Shown here one piece after another: positions 47,432-56,386 of a stretch of DNA of 64,000 nucleotides (position 1 is the first letter of the stretch; each line of letters opens with the position of its first letter). The DNA lies in NCBI GenBank assembly GCA_046329235.1, contig JAXLVA010000001.1, positions 1,054,001 to 1,118,000 on the forward strand, read 5' to 3'. Under the pieces are notes generated by a model, which saw nothing but the letters and a program-made list of their open reading frames with translations, did no database searches and was not told the origin of the DNA. The position numbers and the translations under genes are program-made. This stretch comes from JALONH01 sp046329235 (GTDB lineage: Bacteria; Bacteroidota; Bacteroidia; Cytophagales; Cytophagaceae).

Positions 47432-49261
47432 TTATTTTGCCAGGAAATCCTTCATTAATCGGTGTATGTAATATTGCCCGTACAATTTATCGGTAGGGCT
47501 TAATGCGCCCTTTTTTACATTATATTCATTCTGAGGAAAATCGTAAACCACAAAATTGGAATCAGAACGTACCACCGCAAAGCCATCATTGAAAATAGTG
47601 ATGGCCGGAGGTTGAATAGTGTCTTTATATAAGCCTTTCGAAAACTCGAAGGTGTTAGGCAGTTTCATTTGTTGTAAAAGGATGGCAGCAAGATCGGTTT
47701 GAGACAGAAGTGTAGGTATCGTTTGTGAAGAAGAACGAAGAGCTCCACCTGTCCATATCATTGGAATATGTGTTTCCATTGGCTGGTGGTTAGCATATTC
47801 GCCATCCGGTAATACACTGCCATGATCAGCAATGATAATAATTAATGTAGAGTCCCACCAAGTTTGTTGACGTGCACGTGTCATGAAAGATTGAAAACTT
47901 TGGTCGGTATAGTAATGTGCATTTTTGAACTTTTGGTCGATGGATCTACCAGTTTGTGTAGGCCCTTGAGTAGGGACATCAAATGGTTCGTGACTACTAA
48001 GAGTGAAATGCGTTAAGAAGAAAGGTTTTCCTTTTTGAGCTAATTGATTGGCAAGTTCAATGTCTTTAGCAAAAGTATGTTCATCCGGTACGCCCCATTT
48101 ACTAGTGGATAAAGAAGTAGCATAGTTGAATTTAGAAATCACCTGATTAAATTCAGCAAAGGATAAGTAGCTGGCTAGGTTGGCAAAAGCGGGTTCGCCG
48201 CCATAGTTAAAAGAGGAATTATAACCTTGATTTTTAAGAATTTTAGGTAAGTGTTGAAGTTTAGATGATTTTGCCGGATCAGTCATGATGGAAAAATCCG
48301 GTTGAGCAGGATAGGCGCTCAGCAATGCTACTAAACCCTTATCGCTCCGATCTCCGGAAGCATAAACATTGGAGAAATAGAGTCCTTCTTGAGCAGTATG
48401 ATATAGGTTTGGAACCACTTTAGGTTCGAAAACTTTATGCGTTAAACTTTCCCATATAATTAAGATAATGTTTGGTCTAGAGGTCTTTAATAATGTATCC
48501 ATGGGATAGGATAAATCCGGGAAATAGGGAGCCTTAGCAAAAGCCTCATTGAATTCATACTTAGAAGGGTTGGCCTCCGGTTTCTCAATCAAGGAGCGTA
48601 AAAAAGTCCAAATAGGATTGATGGCAGCTTGATTTAAAATAGGGCGGTTAGAATAAAAGCAAATACTCTCATTTATAGGTATTTGTTGTAATCCACCTCG
48701 AATAGGAATGATGAGTGCAGAGGCGATGATGACATTTGTAATAAGTCCCAATAATTCAATTTTTACATTTGTAAAAATCCTTTCAGGAAGTAGGAGTGTA
48801 TAGGTTTTATAGCCATAATAAAATAGAGCTATTCCTAATGGAAGTAGAATATACCAAGGCGAAGATAAGCTTGTTCCGAAGGCTTCAGAAAAAGTGTTTA
48901 GGTAACGAAGAAAGGTATTATCTAATCGGAAGCCCCAGTAGGTAAATAGCTCAATATCTATGGTAGTAAGAATGCTGATTGTTAAAACGCAGATAAAGGT
49001 GTAGGCTTTATGGATAGAATATATGCTTGCATAGTATCGAGTATAACTTACAAGAGATAAGGTAAGGATAGAGGGTAGTAAAATCCAGCAAGTCAGAGAA
49101 TTGTCTAGTTTCAACCCGTAATAAAAGAGTGGTAGAATTTCAGAAAAAGAGAATTCAAAAACGGATTTAGCGTGATATAGTACAAAAGCAAGACGCAAAA
49201 CGAAGAAAAATAACATCCAAAACAGGTAGTATCTCACATGTAAACCAAGGATATAGACCAT
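47432..49261 (-). CDS. LTA-synthase-like sulfatase-fold membrane enzyme
   Basis: A 609-residue protein. Five N-terminal transmembrane helices (about 12-30, 40-70, 82-105, 135-155, 165-188) precede an extracytoplasmic sulfatase/alkaline phosphatase-fold domain. Metal and catalytic positions include Glu271 in IIWESLTH, Ser306 in GDRSDKG at the usual nucleophile site, HFTLSSHEPFD and IIIADHGSV. Gram-negative relatives transfer phosphoglycerol or phosphoethanolamine to envelope glycans or lipids. Ser instead of the usual Thr nucleophile is worth noting. Substrate unknown. Confidence 0.87.
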   Translation of the reverse strand: MVYILGLHVRYYLFWMLFFFVLRLAFVLYHAKSVFEFSFSEILPLFYYGLKLDNSLTCWILLPSILTLSLVSYTRYYASIYSIHKAYTFICVLTISILTTIDIELFTYWGFRLDNTFLRYLNTFSEAFGTSLSSPWYILLPLGIALFYYGYKTYTLLLPERIFTNVKIELLGLITNVIIASALIIPIRGGLQQIPINESICFYSNRPILNQAAINPIWTFLRSLIEKPEANPSKYEFNEAFAKAPYFPDLSYPMDTLLKTSRPNIILIIWESLTHKVFEPKVVPNLYHTAQEGLYFSNVYASGDRSDKGLVALLSAYPAQPDFSIMTDPAKSSKLQHLPKILKNQGYNSSFNYGGEPAFANLASYLSFAEFNQVISKFNYATSLSTSKWGVPDEHTFAKDIELANQLAQKGKPFFLTHFTLSSHEPFDVPTQGPTQTGRSIDQKFKNAHYYTDQSFQSFMTRARQQTWWDSTLIIIIADHGSVLPDGEYANHQPMETHIPMIWTGGALRSSSQTIPTLLSQTDLAAILLQQMKLPNTFEFSKGLYKDTIQPPAITIFNDGFAVVRSDSNFVVYDFPQNEYNVKKGALSPTDKLYGQYYIHRLMKDFLAK

Positions 49262-49419
49262 AAATGGGTAGTGGTTTCAGTTTAAAGAATTGAACGGCAA
49301 CGGTTAATATTCGACAAAATAACAGAAAATATCCCTAAAAATTAAGGGTGCTTTCTTAAAAATGGATATTTTTTTATAGATTTACCTTGCATTTTTACAT
49401 TAAACAGCAATAAATCAAT

Positions 49420-51591
49420 ATGTCATACCTACGTTTTAAAGCACTCGAAAAAGTTTCCAATCGAGAACGTATTAATTTACAACTACCTAAAGAGAAAATA
49501 TCGGAGTATTATGGAGAATTGGTATTTTCTTTAGATACGATGAAGAAATATGTTTCTACGGGAGCGGTTAAAAAGGTTATGTCAAGTATCGATACCGGGG
49601 AGAAAATTGATGCGGTTACAGCTGATGCGGTAGCGGCCGGTATGAAAGCCTGGGCAATTGAAAAAGGAGCCATCCATTATACCCACTGGTTCCAACCCTT
49701 AACAGATGCTACGGCAGAAAAGCATGATTCATTCTTCGACTTAGAAGAAGGTAGAGCAATTGAAAAGTTTAAAGGAAGTGCTTTAGTTCAGCAGGAACCG
49801 GATGCTTCCTCATTCCCGAATGGTGGTATTCGTTCCACTTTTGAGGCTCGCGGATATACGGCTTGGGATCCATCCTCGCCGGCATTTATCATGGGCCAAA
49901 CACTTTGTATTCCTACTATTTTCGTTTCATATACATCTGAATCATTGGATAATAAGGCTCCTTTGTTAAAGTCACTTACTTTAATAGATAAGGCAGCTAC
50001 AGCTGTATGTGATTACTTCGATAAAGACATTACAAAAGTCACTGCCACCTTAGGTGCAGAGCAAGAATACTTCTTAGTGGATGAAGCACTTTACAATGCT
50101 CGTCCGGATTTAGTGATGGCAGGTAGAACCGTTTTCGGACATCAGCCGGCTAGAGGTCAGCAGTTGGATGATCACTACTTTGGATCTATTCCTCCACGTG
50201 TACACGACTTCATGAAAGACTTTGAATCGGAGGCACTGCGTTTAGGTATTCCGGTGAGAACTCGTCACAACGAGGTGGCTCCCGGACAGTATGAAGTAGC
50301 ACCTACCTTTGAAGAATGTAACTTAGGTTGTGATCACAACTTGTTGTTACGTGACATTATGAACAAGGTAGCTGAACGTCATCATTTAAGAGTTTTATTC
50401 CATGAGAAGCCATTTGCCGGAATCAACGGTAGTGGGAAGCATAATAACTGGTCGTTGATGACCAACTTGGGTAAAAACTTATTGAGCCCAAGTAGCAAAC
50501 CGAAGGAGAACTTAGTATTCTTAACCTTCTTAGTGAATACGATTAAGGCAGTGCATGACAATGCCGACTTGTTAAGAGCTTCTATTGCCTCAGCAGGGAA
50601 TGATTTCCGTCTGGGGGCTAATGAAGCACCACCGGCGATTATCTCTGTATTCATTGGTAAGCAGTTGACTGATGTGTTAGAAGAGTTGGAGAAGAACGGT
50701 AATATCAAAATTGACAAAGGGGATAACATGTACATGAAACTTGGGATTACTAAGATTCCTGAGTTATTGTTAGATAACACGGATCGTAACCGTACGTCAC
50801 CATTTGCCTTTACCGGTAATAAGTTTGAATTCAGAGCCGTAGGTAGTGAGACGAACTCTGCTTCACCAATGACGGTATTGAATACTATTGTGGCAGATAC
50901 ATTACTTCAGTTTAAGAAAGAGGTAGACAAGCAAATTGACAAAGCAGAGAAGAAAGAAGTAGCGATTGTCAATGTGTTGAGAGAATATGTGGTGGCTTCC
51001 AAGAAAATCCGTTTCGAAGGGAATGGATATAGTGAGGATTGGGTAAAAGAAGCTACGAAGAGAGGCTTGAGCAATGTGAAAACGACTCCACATGCTTTAG
51101 ATTTCTGGATTAGTAATAAGTCGAAGAAGTTATTTGCCGGACATGATATTTTCTCGGAACGTGAGTTAGAAGCACGTTATGAAATCATGCAGGAGAGTTA
51201 TGTGAAGAAGGTGCAGATTGACGGTCGTGTGATTGGCGATTTAGCTTTAAACCATATTATTCCAACGGCAGTAGCTTATCAGAATAAGTTAATTGAAAAT
51301 GCTAAAGGGTTGAAAGATATAGGTTTAGATAAAGAAGCTAAAGCTACGATTGAGATCATTAAAGAGATTTCCAAGCATATTGCGACTATTACAAATGACG
51401 TAGAAGCGATGACTGAAGAGCGTAAAAAGGCGAATGCTTTGGATAAAGTTCCGGAAAAATCGAAGATGTATTGTGAGAAAGTGAAGCCGTTTTACGATAC
51501 TATTCGCTACGCGGTAGATAAGCTGGAATTGATTGTAGATGATGCCATGTGGCCATTGCCAAAATACAGAGAATTACTGTTTTTGAAGTAG
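49420..51591 (+). CDS. glnN: Glutamine synthetase type III
   Basis: ATP-dependent conversion of glutamate and ammonia to glutamine. At 723 residues it is the long GlnN type, not the 470-residue GlnA. It shows NGGIRSTFEARGYTAWDPSS, GAEQEYFLVDE (metal-binding Glu), the substrate motif GINGSGKHNNWSL and RNRTSPFAFTGNKFEFRAVGS. A long helical C-terminus follows. Type III is the common form in Bacteroidota. It stands alone with its own terminator. Confidence 0.95.
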   Translation: MSYLRFKALEKVSNRERINLQLPKEKISEYYGELVFSLDTMKKYVSTGAVKKVMSSIDTGEKIDAVTADAVAAGMKAWAIEKGAIHYTHWFQPLTDATAEKHDSFFDLEEGRAIEKFKGSALVQQEPDASSFPNGGIRSTFEARGYTAWDPSSPAFIMGQTLCIPTIFVSYTSESLDNKAPLLKSLTLIDKAATAVCDYFDKDITKVTATLGAEQEYFLVDEALYNARPDLVMAGRTVFGHQPARGQQLDDHYFGSIPPRVHDFMKDFESEALRLGIPVRTRHNEVAPGQYEVAPTFEECNLGCDHNLLLRDIMNKVAERHHLRVLFHEKPFAGINGSGKHNNWSLMTNLGKNLLSPSSKPKENLVFLTFLVNTIKAVHDNADLLRASIASAGNDFRLGANEAPPAIISVFIGKQLTDVLEELEKNGNIKIDKGDNMYMKLGITKIPELLLDNTDRNRTSPFAFTGNKFEFRAVGSETNSASPMTVLNTIVADTLLQFKKEVDKQIDKAEKKEVAIVNVLREYVVASKKIRFEGNGYSEDWVKEATKRGLSNVKTTPHALDFWISNKSKKLFAGHDIFSERELEARYEIMQESYVKKVQIDGRVIGDLALNHIIPTAVAYQNKLIENAKGLKDIGLDKEAKATIEIIKEISKHIATITNDVEAMTEERKKANALDKVPEKSKMYCEKVKPFYDTIRYAVDKLELIVDDAMWPLPKYRELLFLK

Positions 51592-51626
51592 TTTTACAGT
51601 TGTAAAATAGGATTTAAGATTGTAAA

Positions 51627-51662
51627 AAGTGCCTGTTTTTAATTTAATAGGCACTTATTTAT
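51627..51662 (+). terminator. Terminator after glnN
   Basis: AAGTGCCT and AGGCACTT flank a 14-base loop, followed by ATTTATTATT. Confidence 0.7.
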
Positions 51663-51727
51663 TATTGAAAGTAGAAGATTATATTTTTTTGATAGAAGTA
51701 AAGAAATAGGTTGTAGTCAAAAGTTGT

Positions 51728-52855
51728 ATGAAAGTGGTAGGTCAGAGTCTAGTAATTAGATTTTTATTAATTCTATGTTTGGGTGTTGGGTTTATTGAGG
51801 AAGGAAAAGCTCAAATAGATACTCTTTTGTTGCTAAAGCAACAATTAAACAATATGAAAAAGTCAAATGTGGATACTATACCAGTTGTAAAAGGTGTTGT
51901 ATTGATATATAATGACCCCAACCGATTACCTCATAATATCTACTATTTTACTATTTTCAATTTTAGTTTAATGAATCAGAACGCCATTGGGCCTTTTGGT
52001 TTTGATCTAAAGTATTCTAGAATATTAAATCCAAATAACATTATGGAGGTATCATTGAATCTTCAACCATTGGATTTTAGATTTTTACTTAGTCCATCGG
52101 ATGATAAAAAATACCCCAATATTTCAACCGGATTAATAGGCACCCATTTTTTTAAAACTTGGAAAAAACAATTCTACAAAGATTTACCATATGATTATTT
52201 TTATACTGGAAGGATTATAACGCATAAATCAACTAATATTACCAATACGGGTTATAATTATCTTTCTGAGCAAGAGATTAAATTAAAAACAGAAAGAAGT
52301 TCATTAGATAAATTATTCAAGTTAGGATTCCGTTATGGTGTTAATATTCAACAGAGTAGTACCATTTATACAGAAATAGAGTATCAAGATCAGAGTATAT
52401 TTAATGTATATGGACAAAGGTCGTTGTATTTAAATTTAGGTATTTGTTTATCTAAGTGGATGAATTATGAATTTAAAGGAGTTCCCTCAAGGATTGGTGT
52501 TGAGAACTATAAATATTTGGGTATGATGTATTTAGATGTACTTTATGCACCAATGATTGATGTTTTGGGTGAATCCATTCGATATATGCCCAAGCGAATC
52601 GAATATACAACTTTACCCAATTCTGATAAGAACTTATTACCAGTGCATTATTTAGGAGGTAGAATTGGAGGGAAACTATTAGTATCCGGAGTTTTTAGTA
52701 TTCGTCGTCATATAAATGGTAAAAATCCAATTAAAGGGAAAAGTTTAGGTGGCTATATGGGATACGAATTATCTTATTATCCGGGAGTGCATCTAAATAA
52801 TTTTATGGTTACAGCATATTGGGGCTTATCGTTTTGGGGAAAACCTTCAAAATAG
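51728..52855 (+). CDS. Exported protein, probable outer-membrane barrel, unknown function
   Basis: A 375-residue protein with a signal peptide (to about residue 28, GKAQ). The mature part has many amphipathic strands with terminal aromatic residues (FGFDLKYSRIL, YRYGVNIQQSSTIYTEIEYQ, SLYLNLGICLSKW) and ends VTAYWGLSFWGKPSK. This suggests an outer-membrane barrel, although the last residue is not aromatic. I do not recognise the family. Confidence 0.6.
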   Translation: MKVVGQSLVIRFLLILCLGVGFIEEGKAQIDTLLLLKQQLNNMKKSNVDTIPVVKGVVLIYNDPNRLPHNIYYFTIFNFSLMNQNAIGPFGFDLKYSRILNPNNIMEVSLNLQPLDFRFLLSPSDDKKYPNISTGLIGTHFFKTWKKQFYKDLPYDYFYTGRIITHKSTNITNTGYNYLSEQEIKLKTERSSLDKLFKLGFRYGVNIQQSSTIYTEIEYQDQSIFNVYGQRSLYLNLGICLSKWMNYEFKGVPSRIGVENYKYLGMMYLDVLYAPMIDVLGESIRYMPKRIEYTTLPNSDKNLLPVHYLGGRIGGKLLVSGVFSIRRHINGKNPIKGKSLGGYMGYELSYYPGVHLNNFMVTAYWGLSFWGKPSK

Positions 52856-52952
52856 ATTTATTGTTTAAAATGCCGTTAGTGGGTGATATTCTTTATTTTA
52901 CAATTTAACATAATGTAAATTATATAACAAATGGAAATGGTTCGAATAGGGC

Positions 52953-53405
52953 TTGAAATCCATAAATAATGGTGTATCTGAACTGGATAAAAATGGTAAT
53001 GTCACTGCGACTTTGTGGTTTACTTTTTTATATCTACCCATAATCCCGTTATGGTCTGTATTAGTTAAACGTGAAATTGAACTGCCTTTAAAAGAATTCA
53101 AATATCAGACAATTCAGAAAATTCCGTTCAATCGTCAATCGATTCTTCAGACTTACCTCTATGGCTGGATCATCATCCCTTTTTTATTATTGGGGCCACT
53201 TTTGCTATTTATTCCGGAAGTTTATCAACTTCTTGGCCTGACCACGCCACCGTCCAGAAATTTAATTAAAGGCGATCCTTTAAACTGGCACGACTGGGTT
53301 TTCGTCGTTTATGTCATTTATCTCATTTTTGGGGTCGTTAAACTGTACGGAAATGATATTAAAAGAGGATTGCCTCTCAATTATAAGGATTTGTTAAATG
53401 ATTAA
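52953..53405 (+). CDS. Hypothetical membrane protein, start uncertain
   Basis: Up to 150 residues with two or three transmembrane helices (YGWIIIPFLLLGPLLLFIP, DWVFVVYVIYLIFGVV) and the motif TATLWFTFLYLPIIPLWS, which resembles a small family of Bacteroidota zinc-ribbon or membrane proteins. The frame has no ATG start, only TTG 52953 right after an in-frame stop. An ATG in another frame at 52931 suggests a short frameshift. It may be functional from TTG or a decaying gene. Confidence 0.45.
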   Translation: MKSINNGVSELDKNGNVTATLWFTFLYLPIIPLWSVLVKREIELPLKEFKYQTIQKIPFNRQSILQTYLYGWIIIPFLLLGPLLLFIPEVYQLLGLTTPPSRNLIKGDPLNWHDWVFVVYVIYLIFGVVKLYGNDIKRGLPLNYKDLLND

Positions 53406-53541
53406 AAAAAAACGACTGATTTTAAATGTATTAGATTCAATTTCAGCCATTTTTACATGTTTGAAAATTTTATAACTAGCTTATTTTAAGGTAGTTGTTG
53501 ACTTGCTTTGGGTGGCATTATTCTAAGTTTACAAATTTTTA

Positions 53542-53549
53542 TATATTTG
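53542..53549 (+). promoter_or_regulatory. -7 box before the large T9SS substrate
   Basis: TATATTTG fits TAnnTTTG, 124 bases before the ATG at 53673. The -33 element is not clear. Confidence 0.4.
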
Positions 53550-53672
53550 CAAACTACTATTCATTATAAAAAAGATACCAAAAACCTGACATATACGGAT
53601 TACTTTCCTTCAAGTTTCGGTATTAAAGGTTAACTACAAACTAATTATTGCTTACTTACTTTCAACTTGATA

Positions 53673-56333
53673 ATGAAAAAACTTATAGTCTTCATATTGC
53701 CATTGTGTTTAGCATTGGGGATTCAGCTAAACAGTTTTGGCCAAATTTTATTAGCCGGTACCAGTTTTGATCCATTACCAGGAAACGCAGGACGAACTTT
53801 TATTGGCTCTAATGATATTGTTCAATATGGATTTCAAACCGGGAATTTGACGATTAATCCACCTATAGCTCCCAACGTGAATGCCGGTGTTTTTAATAAT
53901 GGAACCACAGAATATTATGCCATTACGGATAATCCATATAAATTAGATAACGCACTTTTTAACAATATAGCAACTCCAGATTACCAATTGGTATTTAACG
54001 GACCTACCGGAACTCCTAGAAATTTCTTGACTTATAAGGTAAGTGGATTACAACCTGGATCAAATGTGGAAGTTCGAATTCGTTATTGTAATCCATTTAA
54101 TGCTACCCAAACAACTTGTGGTCCCGGTGAAATTGTATCCACTAAAGGTGTTATCAATCCTGATCAATACAATACAACTAATGGTTTAGAAGGTCAACAA
54201 GTTAGTCGTACTAATTGTGCTAATTTGCTTACAATCACTCAATCTACTAATAACTCTCAGGCAATTAGTACTAGTGGTGATATGACATTTTATTTGAATG
54301 CCCAACAAAGTGGTTTATGTAAAGCTATAGCTATCACCAGTATTGAAATTTGGGGAACTCCGGCACCTAAGGTTTTTGTAGCTCAAGGAACGGATGTTTG
54401 TGTGGGAGAACAAGTTGCTGTATCCACTACGCAAGATTATAATGGTACTTACCAATGGCAATTCTACAATGGTTCTACTTGGAGCAATATTGCCGGTGCT
54501 ACCAACAAATCTCTATTATATGATATGCCAACTACTGTAGGTGCTTATCAATTTAGAACTTTAATCACTCCATTACCATCCGGATCTGTCATCACATCTA
54601 CACCAATCTCGGTGAATACAATTGTATGTTGTCAAGTGGGAAGCCCACCGGTGAACGCTTCTCGTAAAACCGTATTTTATGATAATTTTGGTCGTCTAAA
54701 CATGGCCAATACAGCCGGAACCTCATATTATGAATGGGATTATTCGGATGTATTAAATCCAGTTGAAGTATTAAAGACTACTGCTACCCCATTCCGATGG
54801 CCCATCTCTCCTGCTCCTTTAGGGGCAACTTTTAATGGTGCACCGGGTCCATTAAATGATGGTCAATACGCTGTGGCTGCGTTTTTAACTGGTTACAATT
54901 ATCCGATTGATGGTTACAATGGTGCTCGATTAGAATGGGCTAATCGTGTAACCGGACAATCAACTATTCCCAATCCTGATTTAACGTATGATCACTCCGG
55001 ACAACGTGATGGAGGTGCTTTATTCTTAAACTGTCCTCCTAATACTCAAGACCAAGTCTTATATTCCAGAAATATTAATAATCTATGTTTTGGAAAGCAA
55101 TTGTTTTTCCAATGTTGGATAGCTGTATTTACAAATAGTGCTGCGGGTGCTTATAATCCGGTGAACGTAAAAGTGCGCTTAACGGATGGTGGTAATGCTG
55201 CCAATGTAGTTGAAGTGACAGCTACTGCTACACGTCAAGCTGATGGTGGTGGTGTTTGGGTTCCTATTAATGCTCAGATTACACTTACAGGAACATCTGT
55301 GTTAATGGAAATCATTAATAACCAAAACGTATCTGTCAATGGGAATGACTTGGTGTTAGATGATATTAAAATCATGGCATGTTCCCCACCTGCCATTGAC
55401 TTATATTTTGACTTAACTACACTAAGTCAATCAATTGCTATATGTGAAAATACAGATGATGTATCTTTATTTACTAAGGCAACTTCTTTATTGAATAGTT
55501 ATTATGGAGGTAATGCCCGTTATATTTTCCAATGGACTAAAACACCATTAGTTACTACTTCTTGGCAAAACCTTAATGCAACTCCTCAAACTTTAGATAA
55601 TTTCAATATTGCAGATGCTCTTACTACACCACCTTACGTTGGATTTGGGACAGGCGATAAAATCTACTATCGTGTAATCGCGGCCTCTCCTACTATATTT
55701 ACCGCGAATAATAACTTCGTAGGTGCTGATAATGCGAACATTAATGACCCTTGTAAAGACTATTCTGTTTCTCCTGCGATTGAAGTGACCAAAAGTTGTC
55801 CGCTGCCGGTTGATTTGTTAAGCTTTACTGGAAAAACAGTAAGCAATACAACGGTTGCCTTACAATGGATTACCACCAAAGAAGTTTCTCATAGTCATTT
55901 TGAAATTCAACGAAGCACGGATGGAAAAACCTTTGAATCCATAAGTAAAGTGTATGAAGCTACTTCTTATGGAATCATTAAAACCTATGACTATAGTGAC
56001 TTTGGCGCTCCATCCGGAATTGTTTATTATAGATTAAAACAAATTGATATGAACGGTGATTTTACCTACAGTGAATTTGTAGTGGTGGATCATACACATA
56101 AATCCTTTATGGTATTCCCTAACCCAAGTTCCGGTCAAGCTACCATCTTGTTAAGTCAATCCGGAGAGTTTACCAATGCTACGATTCAAGTGTTAACGAT
56201 GACAGGTGCTGAAGTAATTAAATTAACAACAACGGAATCTTCTGTTTCTATCGACGGATTAACCAAAGGTGTTTATTTGATAAAAGTTAGTTTCTTCGAC
56301 GAAGTACTTGTACAAAAATTAATAGTAGAATAA
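53673..56333 (+). CDS. Large secreted protein with a T9SS sorting domain
   Basis: An 886-residue protein from ATG 53673. It has a signal peptide to about residue 24, a central set of beta-sandwich regions (an Ig-like module around TYQWQFYNGSTWSNIAGATN) and a FN3-like module (LPVDLLSFTGKTVSNTTVALQWITTKEVSHSHFEIQRS, very common in Bacteroidota surface proteins). A T9SS type A domain ends it (FMVFPNPSSGQATILL to VQKLIVE). No catalytic motif. A surface adhesin or matrix protein is plausible. Confidence 0.85.
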   Translation: MKKLIVFILPLCLALGIQLNSFGQILLAGTSFDPLPGNAGRTFIGSNDIVQYGFQTGNLTINPPIAPNVNAGVFNNGTTEYYAITDNPYKLDNALFNNIATPDYQLVFNGPTGTPRNFLTYKVSGLQPGSNVEVRIRYCNPFNATQTTCGPGEIVSTKGVINPDQYNTTNGLEGQQVSRTNCANLLTITQSTNNSQAISTSGDMTFYLNAQQSGLCKAIAITSIEIWGTPAPKVFVAQGTDVCVGEQVAVSTTQDYNGTYQWQFYNGSTWSNIAGATNKSLLYDMPTTVGAYQFRTLITPLPSGSVITSTPISVNTIVCCQVGSPPVNASRKTVFYDNFGRLNMANTAGTSYYEWDYSDVLNPVEVLKTTATPFRWPISPAPLGATFNGAPGPLNDGQYAVAAFLTGYNYPIDGYNGARLEWANRVTGQSTIPNPDLTYDHSGQRDGGALFLNCPPNTQDQVLYSRNINNLCFGKQLFFQCWIAVFTNSAAGAYNPVNVKVRLTDGGNAANVVEVTATATRQADGGGVWVPINAQITLTGTSVLMEIINNQNVSVNGNDLVLDDIKIMACSPPAIDLYFDLTTLSQSIAICENTDDVSLFTKATSLLNSYYGGNARYIFQWTKTPLVTTSWQNLNATPQTLDNFNIADALTTPPYVGFGTGDKIYYRVIAASPTIFTANNNFVGADNANINDPCKDYSVSPAIEVTKSCPLPVDLLSFTGKTVSNTTVALQWITTKEVSHSHFEIQRSTDGKTFESISKVYEATSYGIIKTYDYSDFGAPSGIVYYRLKQIDMNGDFTYSEFVVVDHTHKSFMVFPNPSSGQATILLSQSGEFTNATIQVLTMTGAEVIKLTTTESSVSIDGLTKGVYLIKVSFFDEVLVQKLIVE

Positions 56334-56356
56334 TTTCTACCCTTTATAAGAAAAAT

Positions 56357-56386
56357 AAAAAGAGCGTCCACATGGACGCTCTTTTT
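56357..56386. terminator. Bidirectional terminator between two T9SS substrate genes
   Basis: AAAAAGAGCGTCCA and its complement around a 2-base CA loop, with T-tracts on both strands. It overlaps the last bases of the minus-strand gene. Confidence 0.85.
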
